A stretch of 64,000 nt of DNA from Sinohyriopsis cumingii (Eukaryota > Mollusca > Bivalvia > Unionida > Unionidae): the NCBI GenBank assembly GCA_028554795.2, contig CM068826.1:104260602-104324601 (forward strand), read 5' to 3'. The translations under genes were made by a program, and so were the position numbers. Positions 11,938 to 23,542 of this stretch are shown piece after piece. The notes beneath the pieces were generated by a model. It was not told the origin of the DNA. It saw only the letters and a program-made list of their open reading frames with translations, and made no database searches. The first letter of the stretch is position 1; each line of letters begins with the position of its first letter.

Positions 11938-14493
11938 CATACATATTTTTTCCTTCCTTGCTTACTTACTTACTTATTTACTCAAAGATGATGCCCAAGT
12001 CGTGCAGAACACCTACTTCGGCGCGGGATCTGAGAAAGTGGCGGTTAAAACATACCTTTACACAGACAACGGTTTACAAGTGTATTCCACAGTGACAGCC
12101 AGCGGTTGTATCCCGATTGTTGCGGCCATATCAGGCACAACGATCCAGGGAGGTAACTGTGTTTCTTCAATTTATACTCGTATAACTGAGACAAAGCAAT
12201 TAATGTAGCAATATATATTGCTACTTCAAACATGTATGCATTTGTCAAGCAACAGGAGGTGTGTTTGTCTTGGGTGGTGGGAGCGTGCTTAGATGAAGAT
12301 TGGGAAAAGTCGGGGTTGCATAAGCGCGATGTCAGTATGTCGACCGTTAAAAGACTCAGACTCGCGTTAACAGATTTACAGTTGCCCCTCCTGTTTCTTT
12401 ATTTTCATCAATCACATTTCCACTATACATGGTAACAATAATTTCAAACTGTCAGAATACTTCCGACGCAATAATCAATGAACTTTTTGATCGTGTGTGA
12501 AGATGTGAGCAATCTTAAACCGTTATGTAATTATGTAGTGATAACGATGAGGTAACATTCACTGAGACGTTGACAGGTAAATGGACTCAAATACTGGAAG
12601 TTAAACTGTTTCCCACGCATAAGAATACAAGATCAAATTTTAATTTTTTGTCACTTTTGCATTTAAGGTAAAGTATTTTGGACCGATCTTTTCGGCTTTT
12701 TACTCTATTTGTCCGGTTGGGAATAAAAACGGTGATGTCTAAAATTGCCCATAACTTTTCCGAGCATTATGTTTCACTAGTCCGATGAAGAGTAAGTCAG
12801 CCCACAATCTGTATCGATGCTATCTGACGATATGTTGGTCTGATGTTACCTGTTTACTAAAATTTAAAATATTTATGCATGCAAATGTTTCCGGAACCTA
12901 CGTGCGTACTGTTGAGACTCTTAACAATTTTTGGTAACAGCCATATCTAGCACAAAATTCAAAATGTCCATAGGACAAAGGGTTGTTATTCCACGTGGAT
13001 TTTGGTGTGTGTGTGTGTGTGTGTGTGTGTAGGATTTTTAACGTAGGTTAATTTTTAAGTCACATCGCTACGATGTCTGCAGTGTGGCAGTTTACAGTAA
13101 TGTCTAGCACTAGTACATCACGCCGCAGAATTGTAGTATCATGTCCCACCTGGTCACGTTATCCTGATACCAGTCTGACCAGGCCTAACATTAACCCCTT
13201 AGTGCTAAGCGCCAAGAGAGGCAGCTGCTAGTACAATTTTGTGTCTTTGGTATGACGCATCAGGGGTTCGAACCCGTGACCTCTAGCATTGGAGGCAGAC
13301 GCTATAACGATCGGATGATTTGCAAGTCACCAAACATAGGATTTGATCCTCAAATAGTATATACATGTCACCAAAAGAACCGTTCAGAAGACGGTAGTTC
13401 AACAGCCGCGGGATATGCACCGATGTGTACAGACAAGAGTGGCTGCGGAGTTTTGCAGAGTTTAATGAATATGCGATGTGTGCCCTAAATCGCCAGTCAA
13501 TATTATTGTAAGTGTTAGGCTGATATATCGGCCGACCTACTTAAAATATGCATATCATAAGCAGATTATACATAATTCCGCCTGTACACTATGATTTTTA
13601 ATGACATTGCTGTTGATGAAGAAAATGGTCTGAGAATCACCAATGAAGGCGATGTTTTGTGTTGGTTTTTTTTTCTTCACATTTTATTAAAGAGTGTACC
13701 ATGATAAAAGAAGTCATACATGAAAAGTTTTGATGCCTCAAAGTAGTAAATCAGTCATCTGTTGGGTAATAAGCGATATTCTGCTTGGAAATGTCACCCA
13801 GTAAAATGTCTTCATTAGTTTATTTTCTGCTTTTGTAATTTGAGTGACCTTTAAACTTATTAAGTCGAATTTTGTCATTTGTAAAATGTTTCATTTTCCC
13901 CATCCTGTGATTTTTCTATCTGTTTACTAAATAAAGAATTACAATCTAGTTTCAAATTACCCTTCTTGAAATCATATGTCGCTTTCATTCTTAGTTTTGT
14001 ATTGGGGCAAGACACTGCTTTACCCACCATTTGCCTTTAGAATGTATAGTTATGTGTACTTGAACTAACTGAACGCCTAAATTCATATACAGTTTCAAAG
14101 ACCTACAATGCACCAAGTACTTCACGCTTATCATATAATGTACAGAAAGACTTTTTTTGTGGTAGTCAGTGATCTTACTTCGTGGAAAATTATTCTAATT
14201 GAGATGGCTAAAGATCTGTTGGCATTCTGTGTTGGGTACAAGTGGGTAAACATTCAGAACTAATATACTTCTTCGCGATCTCGAATGCAACCTCTAAAAA
14301 GCACCAACTTTAATGTCGACCGACCAGTCTTATATATTTTCATGAATAGCTTGTAGTCATATGTATCTACCCATGAAAGGTTACTATGAACCAGGTCAGA
14401 GGATATAAGGTCTTAGGATTAAAGGCATGATGAATGATTTATTGTTTTTGTTGTAATTTTGGCGTCTTGTTGACATAGACACTACCATTCTTT

Positions 14494-14539
<46 letters not shown>

Positions 14540-15751
14540 TTATTATTATTATTATTATTATTATTAAACTCTTGCCATTGAAATAACTACCCAAAGTGTG
14601 ATATATGGAATAAAAACTTGATTCTTCCTCAGTAAAGCTAGACGTGTACCTAGAAAAAGCATGTTACAACTTAACGCATCTCCCTGTTGTAATCGGTAAG
14701 AATACAGTTAAACCTGTGCTCATAACGGCCTTTCTCCTACCTTCTGCATGTTCTAATGTGCGAATACCAGCATGCCTACCTTGTCAATAATCATAATACT
14801 ACTAGTGGCAAAGACTATTTGCGTGTCAGTTGCATATCACACATGTGTTATAGATGTTATTTTACTTCATATTATCTATGGACATCGAGTTAAGCACCAG
14901 TCCAATGTTTCCTCAAACTCATTTTGAAGCACCTTTGAATTTGCACGGCTGCACTGCCATTATGCTTGCTGCCATGAACGAGACATCTGGTGCTAACAGA
15001 AGGCTGACTTTGAACAAATGTAATGCTGTAATTTTATGTATCGATCGGCTAACTGAACTATATGACAAGAGAGACATATACATCGCTTCGAAAATGTTTA
15101 AGTTAAAACTGACATCATAGCTATTGATACTACAAAGGATAGTACTTTCGGCAACTGGGCACAACATCTGGATGATTCGTTTGCAGCTGCCTCAAAAATG
15201 ACCAAATCGTTTAAGACTCTAAAATGCAAATTTACTGGAAAAGCACTTGAAAGAAAATATTTCACGAATATCTGACCTTTATTTCAATATCTCGATATTT
15301 CCTAGGATGAGGAGACTTTCAAAAGAGAAAGGTTGTAACCAGAAGCAGTGAGAAATATGATTGGATTAACAAGACGTGCAAATGCTCAATACATATGAGG
15401 AAAACGGTTGCCCTGCCATGCACATGCTTTGCATTGTTCATGGAACTTGGAACTATACATGTCACATCTCCCTTTTTGAACCATTCCCGGCTTTGGTTGC
15501 CTGCTCAGACATATATAGTAATAACTTTCTTTTCACAATAGGCTGGAATTCATTTATAAACTTAACCGTCCATTGCTAGAATACTTTACCCGATTCAAGG
15601 AGCAAATTATGGGGATTGAAATTAAATATTCTGAGTGCATGAATTATGAATAAATATTGTGATCTACATTATGATTAAATTTTGCATGAAACATGACAAA
15701 GACAACAATCCTTTATGTGCATGCAGCAAAATTCAAAATCATTGAAAACCC

Positions 15752-15783
<32 letters not shown>

Positions 15784-16861
15784 ATGTGTGTGTGTGTGAA
15801 GTGTCGAATTTTTAATTGCAGTGAACTTTAAAGTTGAATGCATTGAGCATTAAATTTTATAGCATTTAAGCCAGAAAAGTCTTTGTGATGGTCACTTCGA
15901 CCTTTTTCCGTTCATCTCCCCTCATGTCAGTGTAAACTTCAAAGGGGCAGCATTCTAGCTCAGTGAAATTGACCGCGGTATCTTTTGCACGGTCCTTAGA
16001 AAGTAAACATCTGAGCTACCAACCCTAACCGCATGATAGGAACCTATGTCCACTTATCATTTTTTCAAAGGGAAATTGTCACGCAGTGTTGTACACAGAT
16101 TCTGAGCTGTCTAAACCTGATGAAAGGAATTATTTCCTTTGGAAAAATTAGGGACTGCTGCATACGATTGGGCAGCATAAATTAAGGCGTACACGTTAGG
16201 GCAATCGGACATTTAAAGTGACGACCTTAGTCGAAAGTCTTTAGTCTGGAAATTTCCTAAAGAGGAAACTTAGTCTCGATTCCGTGGAAAGCATTAAGAG
16301 ATTGATGCTTTCCTGGTGAAACAAGAAGGGTACCAGGTGGTTGTCTTGTAAAAAGAAAGACATGTTTTAGTGCTAGGACGTACAAGTTCCAACGGAGAAC
16401 AGCAATAAGGAACAGCTTTCTGAAAGAAAGACGGGAGAGTCTGAATACAGAAGTCCGGAGAAAGAAAGGAAGGGCGAGGTCAGAATAAAAAGACCAGGAA
16501 GACCATGAAGGGACATAGCATAGAGCTTAGGAAGGATGAACTAGGAGACGTTGATATACGGTCAAAGGAAAGGAAGGTGATGCACATTAGTCGTGGACAC
16601 TGCACTCTTTTCACCTCTCGTTATGATGATGCAATAAATCCAAATTAGACACACCTGTCAAATTATATTGACATAATCTAACTTGAAGTGGAATTACCGC
16701 TTTAATTTGTTCTAATTAAATTTGTTGTTTTCTTGTCTAAGGGGTTCGTATTGCTTTATTTCTTCTGAGTATTCTCGCTCAGTTCTCTGTTGAAATTCCA
16801 TTCTTCTTTCACACCCTCCGAGCTATAATGTCGAGGGAGGACATCCTCTAGATAACACCAG

Positions 16862-16947
<86 letters not shown>

Positions 16948-17396
16948 TGTTAAACATGGTGTATGTGTTAAAATATAAACATATATTTATATATATTTAA
17001 AGAAAGAAACATCCAAATGCCTACCAGAGTTTTGCTGAATTTGCTTTGTCAACAATAATATACATTACAGTTTCTAGAAGGCAATCTGAGCCATATATTA
17101 GAAGATATCTTTTGAGAATGATTTTAGGAAGTGTAGGCTGCAGCGAGTATGCGTTATTTTGAGAGAGAGAGAGAGAGAGAGAGAGCATATTTTTGGTACG
17201 AATCCAATATTGTAGTAATCACAACTTTATTCTTAATGTATGATTTCATTATTTTGTTCCAGTTCCAACTGTGACTGTGGTAGAGTTTTCTGGTATTACG
17301 CCTGGAGTAAAGGATCCATCCGTGTTCGACATTCCTGCCATTTGTCACTCTTTAGTAAGCGTTTGGTCTTTTTCTCTAAATCTTGTATGGACATGA
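10116..17396 (+). CDS. Ependymin-related secreted protein, five coding exons
   Basis: Exons: 10116-10250, 10647-10757, 11230-11305, 11988-12152, 17263-17396 (stop TGA 17394-17396). All four introns are GT-AG and phases agree (0, 0, 1, 1), giving 206 residues, the usual size for the family. A hydrophobic signal peptide (MLRIVLAVVLVAMVLG) precedes the CCPYDAWEGYEG start of the mature chain. Exon 2 has a VELVVDGVVIR strand and an NNT glycosylation site. Exons 3-4 carry GGKCTKKPL...PKCVP and then SGCIPI. Exon 5 carries FSGITPGVKDPSVFDIPAIC. The CC near the N-terminus, KCTKKPL, KCVP, SGCIP, and the C-terminal GxxDPSVFxxPxxC are the hallmarks of ependymin-related proteins (secreted, disulfide-linked, calcium/lipid-binding glycoproteins). 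One uncertainty: GTAAGC follows CHSL at 17371, so a further small exon could replace the last 13 residues. The 5.1-kb intron 4 is filled with repeats. Confidence 0.85.
10349..10377. repeat. (AAT)n microsatellite in intron 1
   Basis: About nine AAT units inside the first intron of the ependymin-related gene. Confidence 0.9.
11821..11945. repeat. (CATC)n / (ACAT)n tetranucleotide microsatellites in intron 3
   Basis: CATC units at 11821-11837 are followed after unique sequence by about 10 ACAT units at 11904-11945, 43 bp upstream of exon 4. Confidence 0.9.
13004..13312 (-). mobile_element. SINE family 1 in intron 4 of the ependymin-related gene
   Basis: The (GT)n tail at 13004-13030 joins TTTTTAACGTAGG, the CGCTACGATGTCTGCAGTGT block and the rest of the body, then GGGGTTCGAACCC (B box) near 13263. 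The head is mutated beyond the B box, with the A-box region degraded after CGCTATAACG. It is antisense to the host gene. Confidence 0.85.
14495..14566. repeat. (AAT)n followed by (ATT)n: near-perfect hairpin-forming microsatellite
   Basis: About 14 AAT units run directly into about 9 ATT units, joined by AACATT near 14537. The two halves are reverse complements, so single strands can fold into a hairpin with arms of about 27 bp. It lies in intron 4. Confidence 0.9.
15753..15798. repeat. (AT)n(TG)n microsatellite
   Basis: A short AT run followed by about 19 TG units with one interruption, in intron 4 of the ependymin-related gene. Confidence 0.9.
16865..16945. repeat. (AT)40 microsatellite
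   Basis: 81 bases of uninterrupted AT alternation in intron 4, about 320 bp upstream of exon 5. It is self-complementary. Confidence 0.95.
17161..17185. repeat. (GA)n microsatellite just upstream of exon 5
   Basis: A 25-base GA run, 77 bp upstream of the exon 5 acceptor site. Confidence 0.95.
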
Positions 17397-18449
17397 TGTA
17401 TTATGACAGTGTTCTGACCTAGAATACTTTTCACTTTCAGTGACCGTTTAACTTTAAATTATTTTAACCAGACCCTCGGGTGTGTCTGAGAGACCTAGCA
17501 ATGGTATGGGAGAGGTCACTATAAATGGGTTGCGTTTAGGTCGTGCTCTGATTATAAGCATTTTTAATTTTTATCTTTGACATACCGTTTATGCGAACTT
17601 GGTTATGGTTATGTGACATCATTGTTCAGAAACAAAATGTTTCTGTAATATATGATAATCGCCATGTGCAGCAATATATCAATCCCAGATAAAGGTAATA
17701 TCACTTTCATTTATAAAATATTACAAACATGATTCATGACTTATAAATGATTTTGCGTCTAGCTGAGTTAATTAACTAAAATAACTCAAATTGAATCTTA
17801 ACTACTCCATTGCGAGAATGCTCACTTTTGAAGATAACGAAGACTTATAAAAGCTGAAAGGTTTAGTGTGTAACAAAAACTCTAACATGATTCGTATATA
17901 ATTCAGTCTTACTTGAATCCATTCGTTTGTATATTGATTAGTCATCTAGATTGTTGTTGTTATTATTATTATTACTATTATTATTATTATTATTATAGAA
18001 CATTGCATTTCAGGACATTCCTCACCAGCATTTTCCCATCTTAAACAGTTTGAGGCGATCCTTTTTCCACTAGCATGACTGCATGTTGAGGTCATTAATC
18101 CTTGTATATTCCAATATAACAAGTTTTGAAGAGCGGAAATAAAATATAAAGCAATACAAATATTCAATAACAGGCTTGTGTCTTTGATTTTACCTTCTTC
18201 AGCCACGTGAATTGCTGGTTTCTTGAACTACGTCACAAGATATCTACCATGTAGGGATGAATCTCATATACTTTCACTCAACATTCACGGAATTTGATGT
18301 AATAACTGGTGTAAATAAGCTAATACATATTGCCATAATTAATAATGTGGACTTGTGACAGTTTTAAGCTAGTGAAATAAAAATTTAATGTGCACTTTAT
18401 AATGATCATTATAAGTTATTCAAGATAACGTTTTTGGAATTGAACTTTG
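17397..18449. other. 3' flank of the ependymin-related gene, no further gene recognised
   Basis: Contains an ATT/GTT trinucleotide tract at 17953-17997 and AATAAA-type hexamers near 18138 and 18376 that could serve as distant poly(A) signals. No coding motif was seen. Confidence 0.4.
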
Positions 18450-18668
18450 ACAGTGTCTATATTTGGCTTTGTGTATGCTAATATATATGAATATTTAAAT
18501 ATAGCAACATGATGTAAAGATGATAAATGAAATATGGAGACAATCTCAATGAAAGCCACAATGCATGATAGCATAAATATATTTGGTAGGAAACTAAATA
18601 AAGAAAGGATTAAACATAGATCACTTAAATATGCAATACACAGTGGGAAAATAGACTATCATACCTGA
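18450..18668 (+). mobile_element. Fragment of the same LINE family as the 22.7-29.6 kb element
   Basis: Aligns with 23705-23735 followed by 26577-26757, i.e. with the old + strand LINE once the intervening - strand LINE is removed. Shared blocks include GTCTATATTTG, GATGTAAAGATGATA, TATGGAGACAAT, AATGCATGAT and AAATAAAGAAAGGATT. It represents the region between ORF1 and the endonuclease. It gives an independent pre-insertion reference for the nested LINE. Confidence 0.75.
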
Positions 18669-19394
18669 ACTTCAGATGAGTGACGATACAAACTCAAATG
18701 CATATTGAAATAGTTTTAAGTTGATGGTTATGTTTTCGTCATGTATAAGGGTTTAATATTGTTCTTTTAACACAGTTACGGATAAGATGAAAATATTAGA
18801 ACCATGGAAACATATTTAAATAACAGCCTTTTTAGTCCCTTACTCAGCTGACGTTGCTCAACACTCTTTGCATCATTTTCTGGCTTTAGTATATCTTAGG
18901 TACCTAAAAGTCTGCGCCATACAGATACTCCCATGCAGGGAAGTCATGAACATGGTGAAAAATATTAGTACAGATGATGCCCTGGATTTATCCAATGTGG
19001 TTGACATTTATTCAGAGTTCCTGAGGGTCAAACATAATAAACACAGTGTCTCTGTACATATAGATCCATCAACGTTTGAATTTATAACAAGTGTTGTTTT
19101 GTGAACATCGCAAGACTTCATGCAGCTCAAGTGTTTAAAATAGTATTATCTACAGAATACAAGAGAAGAACTCTGTGACAGCTACATTGTCTAAGACAAA
19201 ATGTGTCCTACACATGCAGTGGTAGAAATGTTTAACGCGATTAGATGGTTTTATCTGTAAATATAGACATGAGAATACCTTAGCTAAGGGCAGTTTGATG
19301 CAGACATCTGCACTAGTAACTAGATTTAGTACTAAACATGAAACAGTTCCTAAATTCTATATGAAATGTACACCCCTTGAGTGTCAGACAATTA
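18669..19394. other. No gene recognised
   Basis: One 78-codon + frame (18868-19104, TTG start) without family resemblance. Otherwise anonymous. Confidence 0.35.
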
Positions 19395-19764
19395 GGGTAG
19401 AGGGGGGCAAAACGCCTCCGTGGGGTAGTACGCCCCCAAGTCTTCCTGACGCCCCTGCACTAGAAAATGGCCTGGTCTTTATACAGCAAGATTGCCCAGG
19501 TTACACAGGCCTTGTGAATGGCCGCCATTGTTGGATGCAGCCGCACGCATGTTTTTTTTTATGCAAGAATATTACTTTTTTGGCATCTTCCTGTAAAAAT
19601 GTTCCATCCATTTGTTTGCAGTATTTTTGACTGAAACTACCTAAAGAAAACAGGGTATATATGTTTTTAAACAACATAGTATAGAGATGCATTATGTATA
19701 ATATTTCATGATTCTCAGCAGTTGTTAATTTCGCCTATTGTTAAATTGTCAATGCTGTACGATA

Positions 19765-19800
19765 GGGGCAAAATGCCCCCTACAGGGGGCGTGTTGCCCC
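19765..19800. repeat. GGGGCAAAATGCCCC subterminal motif, left cluster
   Basis: One exact 15-bp copy at 19765-19779 and a diverged GGGGGCGTGTTGCCCC at 19785-19800, inside the pogo-like element. The core matches the GGGGCAAAACGCC of the terminal repeat. Confidence 0.8.
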
Positions 19801-19850
19801 ATAACTGTTTAAATGTTGTACACTTTTTAACTAACCGTTCATATGCCTGA

Positions 19851-20990
19851 AATTATTCTATACTTTTTTGCGGAACTTACCGAAGGAAAACTGTTCGAGG
19901 AAATTATGGGACACTAGCTCTAAAAGCGGCTCTTGAAGCAATTCATTCTGGAATTTCACTGAAAGCTCCTGCCAGGAATTATGGAATTCCAGCTAAAACT
20001 TTGCGTAGACATATAGATTTGAAGGTTTCTCAACCTGGAGTGTCAAAACTGGAAAGTAAGACTACTGTTTTCAAGCCTGCTTATGAGTTACTTCTAGATG
20101 AGCAGATCCAGTCCATGGAAAAGGCATTATTTGGACTTACCACAATTGACGTACGGCGTTTGGCATACAGCTTAGCGGTTCATCGGAATTTTAAAAACCA
20201 CCCATTTCAACGCAATGCAGCAGGTATTGTTTGGCTGAAAGGCTTTATGAAAAGACATCCAGATCTAGCCATCAGAGCTCCAGAGGCAACCAGTGTCAGC
20301 AGAGCCATGGGCTGTAGCCGGCCACAGGTAGTTAATTTTTACCAAGTATATAAGGAATCTCTTGACGCAACACTTGCTGATGGTCTCAGAATATGGAACA
20401 TGGATGAAACGGGCGTTAGAACTGTCCACAAGCCAGTAAACATTATTGCATCAAAAGGTGTTAGATCAGTTGGTAAGTTACAAACGGTTAACGTGGTCAA
20501 ACTATTACTGTAATATGTGCCATGAATGTGACCGGTACCTTTGCATCGCCAGCATTTATCTACCCACGTAAATGAATGGTTCCATCACTGATGAATGGCG
20601 CACCAGCCGGATCACTAGGCTTGTGTAGCCCAAGTGGGTGGACAGTCATATTTTCTTGCAATGGCTGGAATATTTCACTTCTTTTGTGAAATCCACGAAG
20701 GATTAGTAAGGTTATGATCATTTCTGACAATGCAAAAACATTGACTGAACCAAGCAAAACGGTTGAATTTCTGCTAACTGGTAGTTATACAGCCACTGTG
20801 GATGGGTCGGGTAATCCAGAGACAGACAAAACAGGATATACTCAGTTACCTGATAATCAACAAACACATCACCCTGCCATCACCGTCGAGGAGACAGGTA
20901 ATCGGAAAATGTTTGACGAAGCTATTCTTGCTGGAAGAAAGGAATGTGTTACCTTGGGGGGTATCTGATAACGAATGCAAAAGTGCAGAC
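19851..20990 (+). pseudogene. pogo/CENPB-like DDE transposase, truncated
   Basis: An open frame runs 19851-20513 (220 codons, no ATG in the first part; the first Met used by a simple start would be at 20001). It opens with an HTH-like region containing ALKAALEAIHSGISLKAPA and YGIPAKTLRRH (psq-type). A CENPB-like helix region follows (RLAYSLAVHRNFKNHPF, GIVWLKGFMKRHP), then WNMDETGVRTVHKP, whose Asp is the first catalytic residue of the DDE triad. A stop follows at 20511. Beyond it, degraded pieces continue: GAPAGSLGLCSPSGWT near 20597, and IISDN near 20717 at the place of the usual LLLDNH motif (second Asp, with His lost). The catalytic C-terminal part is thus frameshifted and mutated. The 5' end of the original gene may have been an upstream exon. 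Confidence 0.85.
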
Positions 20991-21224
20991 GATTCAGCAT
21001 TTATGAACATATTGCTCTAACTTTCGCCAAAGCCTAGAATATACAGTCAGCGCACAAGAAAGCGAAAGGCAGAAACAGCCATGAACTTGAATTCATCACA
21101 ATATAAATAAATGCTTATTGAAAAGCAAAGAAAGACGATAACAAATACAAAAGGCAAATGTTAGAGGACTGTACAGGCAAGCGGGAGCAAACGGAATGAA
21201 ACCAAAGTTTCAAAACAGAAATAA

Positions 21225-21557
21225 ATGCAGACGAAAAAGAAGCAGACATTTAGAGAGGACCAAAAGATAGGTAGAAAACCATCTAAGACTATAAAGACAA
21301 CTTGTATAGAGGACCATGAAAAGGGAAAAAAGGCTTCGGGTACAAAGTCAGTTGGTAAACGTGATCTTGCCTTGTCAGCAAACACAACATATAATAAAGG
21401 CTACATTTGTGGAAACTGCGAATTTGAGTATGGAAGAAGTGATGATCCCTTAATAGAAGATTTCTGGTCGCAGTGCAAGAAATGTTCCAGGTGGTTCCAT
21501 GAATCGTGTGGCACCACCTTCAATATGCAATTATTCTGTGCTAAGTGTGAGCAATAA
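21225..21557 (+). pseudogene. C-terminal part of the pogo transposase with a PHD-like zinc finger
   Basis: 110 codons. The N-terminal half is basic (KKKQTFRED, KGKKASGTKSVGKRD). The C-terminal half carries CGNC, then QCKKC, then WFHESC, then CAKC: a C4-H-C3 pattern as in PHD fingers. Many invertebrate pogo-like transposases end in such a finger after a basic linker, and similar basic sequence with stops continues upstream from about 21050. It therefore most likely belongs to the same transposase rather than to an independent gene. The finger ligands are all present although the rest is broken. Confidence 0.7.
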
Positions 21558-21805
21558 AGAATTTTTCAGGAGCATTCACTACTTTTGGGCTTTGTCTTTT
21601 CCTTCATTAGTTATGGAAATTAGATTTGAGCATTGTTGTAGCTGCCTGCATTTCCGCATTGTTGTGCTAATTTGAATGATGCAACAGTATGTAGTTCTAG
21701 CATATTTGCCATATATAAAATGTCCATATAGGAATAATCCTTGATTTTACACTTCAATAGTATCACTGTAGTTTTACAGACTTTCACAGATGTTGAATGC
21801 ATTGT

Positions 21806-21860
21806 GGGGCAAAATGCCCCGGAGGGGGCTTTTTGCCCCATCATAGGGGCAAAATGCCCC
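21806..21860. repeat. GGGGCAAAATGCCCC subterminal motif, right cluster
   Basis: Two exact copies (21806-21820, 21846-21860) surrounding a diverged GGGGGCTTTTTGCCCC (21824-21839). Each can pair as GGGGC/GCCCC around a 5-base loop. They are candidate internal transposase-binding sites. Confidence 0.8.
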
Positions 21861-22047
21861 ATTATAAAGTTTTACCATTTTTCATTTTTCTCATAAATAG
21901 TTTCTTCGTTGTAACCAAACATCATTCCATTATGTTAGACGTAAAGCATACTGTAAATAAATTGTCCAATTGAGAACACAATCATGTAAATCATGCCATA
22001 AATTACCAAAAGTTGTTAAATGGGGCGTTTTGCCCCCCTCTACCCTA

Positions 22048-23015
22048 CTCGCTCCATCAATCAAGATCATTCCAGTGTTGTCTTAAACCAAAGTGATTCC
22101 TCCATATGTGGTCATTAAAGAACAATTAGGAATTTGGAGGCCAAAATTAAACAATTGAAACCATAATTAAATGCGAAGAAAGTCAGCACAGCAAAGGATT
22201 AATGATCAAATAACCTCATGTGAAAAAGCAATCCAGACAGACCCCCCAAACTGCAAACATATCAGATGTTTAGACATAGACAATTCCAATACCAGCCAAT
22301 GGAAAATGTCAAATGACCACACAAGTAACAGTTGATGTCAAACATGATCCATCATTGTAAACTACCTCTTCCCAAATATGTTTCATACCTGCAACAGCAA
22401 CAAGAATATACGCGCTGCCCTCAGCTCAAGATAAGTGTGTTGCCAGTACTAACAAAGGCGTTTCCCATTTGCTCTGGCAAATGTTGCAACACCAGTTCCA
22501 CTAGTTCACACAACTGCGACATTATATTCAGCACTCCTTCCTCAAAGGGATATGTCCGAAATACGAATCAAAATCCAACACTGGGAAATCACAAGCCACA
22601 AAAGCTAGAATTATAGTGACAAGCAGAGAAACAAGGAGACTTCTTAAAACATATTTACAGAATCATAGAGGTGCAAAAATAAAAAACGTCACAAACACGA
22701 TAATGAATACAGACCTAAACAAATAACACCAAAAGATTATTTTGATAGGTAGAACTGAAACTTGTGATGGAAGGACACTATATCAAAATTGATCAGATTT
22801 TGAAAGTTTAATGTATGCTGCTAAATACTGCAGCCAGATACATGTAAGATAATGATATCAGGACCAAATCTTCGAATGGATACCTGTGTGACAATGATCA
22901 ATTATCTGATAATTTAAATATGTGAAGACTTCAACCTAGAGTGCAATGCACAACGTACACCTTTCTTTCTTCACAAGTGAAATGTAAACGTAAGCCTGTA
23001 CCACATATACACAAT
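22048..23015 (+). other. Probable decayed ORF1 region of the old LINE
   Basis: The sequence upstream of the zinc knuckles is A-rich on +, and two stretches (22332-22616, then about 22740-23010) look like stop-ridden coding sequence. Nothing before the zinc knuckles can be named. The LINE 5' end is not visible. Confidence 0.35.
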
Positions 23016-23031
23016 TCATTTAAGTAGAAAA

Positions 23032-23351
23032 CGTGGTTGTGGTTTAGAATTTTTTGACGTGGCTTAAACAATTTTCCCGTCATGTCGCTACGATGTCTAT
23101 AGTGTGACAGCTTTAAGTGATGTCTAGCACTGGGGCATCATACCGCAGACATGTAGCATGATGTCCCACCTAGTCACATTATCTTGACACCAGGCCAACC
23201 AGTCCGAACACTAACCTCTTAATGCTGAGTGCCTAGCGAGGCAGCTGTTAGTACCATTTCTTGAAGTCTTTGGTATGACTCGGCCGGGGGTTCGAACCCA
23301 CGACCTCCCGCATCTGGGTCGGACGCTCTAACCACTAGGCCACCGGAGCGG
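23032..23351 (-). mobile_element. Full-length SINE family 1 with target duplication
   Basis: This is the best-preserved copy. On - it starts GACCGCTCCGGTGGCCTAGT (A box included), with the B box GGTTCGAACCC about 40 bases on, the common body, and an end at AGCCACGTCAAAAAATTC and a GT-rich tail. It is flanked by TCATTTAAGTAGAAAA at 23016-23031 and 23352-23367 (14-16 bp; two bases are shared with the SINE start). It sits inside the ORF1 region of the old LINE. Confidence 0.92.
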
Positions 23352-23437
23352 TCATTTAAGTAGAAAAGAAACCTCTCACTACTGAGGAATATTAACGTGT
23401 ATACCCCCATTTTCGGTCACTATAATAAAGAGAGTTC

Positions 23438-23542
23438 TGTTACTACTGTGGCGAAGTTGGTCATGTGATACAGGCATGCCATCATGGGAAACAAACTGAG
23501 TGCTACAGTTGCCATAAATTTGGTCACAAACAGAAACTCTGT
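23438..23542 (+). pseudogene. LINE ORF1 zinc-knuckle pair (Gag-like nucleic-acid-binding protein)
   Basis: Two consecutive CCHC knuckles in one frame: CYYCGEVGHVIQAC and CYSCHKFGHKQKLC, each exactly C-x2-C-x4-H-x4-C, separated by seven residues. Paired knuckles at the C-terminus of ORF1 are typical of jockey-like LINEs. A stop follows shortly after (TYW*), and the upstream frame is degraded and separated by a SINE. It belongs with the endonuclease/RT relics at 26.8-29.5 kb, before the intervening LINE was inserted. Confidence 0.8.

Larger units (their letters stand above)
19395..22045 (+). mobile_element. pogo-like (Tc1/mariner superfamily) DNA transposon with both ends intact
   Basis: The termini are perfect 22-bp inverted repeats (19395-19416, starting GGGTAGAGGGGGGC, and 22024-22045). 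Each is flanked by the dinucleotide TA (19393-19394 and 22046-22047), the target duplication of this superfamily. The 2,651-bp element contains a pogo/CENPB-like transposase relic, a PHD-like finger ORF, and internal copies of a GGGGCAAAATGCCCC motif that echoes the inverted-repeat core. The transposase is broken, so this copy cannot move by itself, but its ends look usable in trans. Confidence 0.92.

Noticed and set aside
17240..17422. ORF of 60 codons over ependymin exon 5
   Set aside because: It is a different frame from the phase-consistent exon and lacks family residues.
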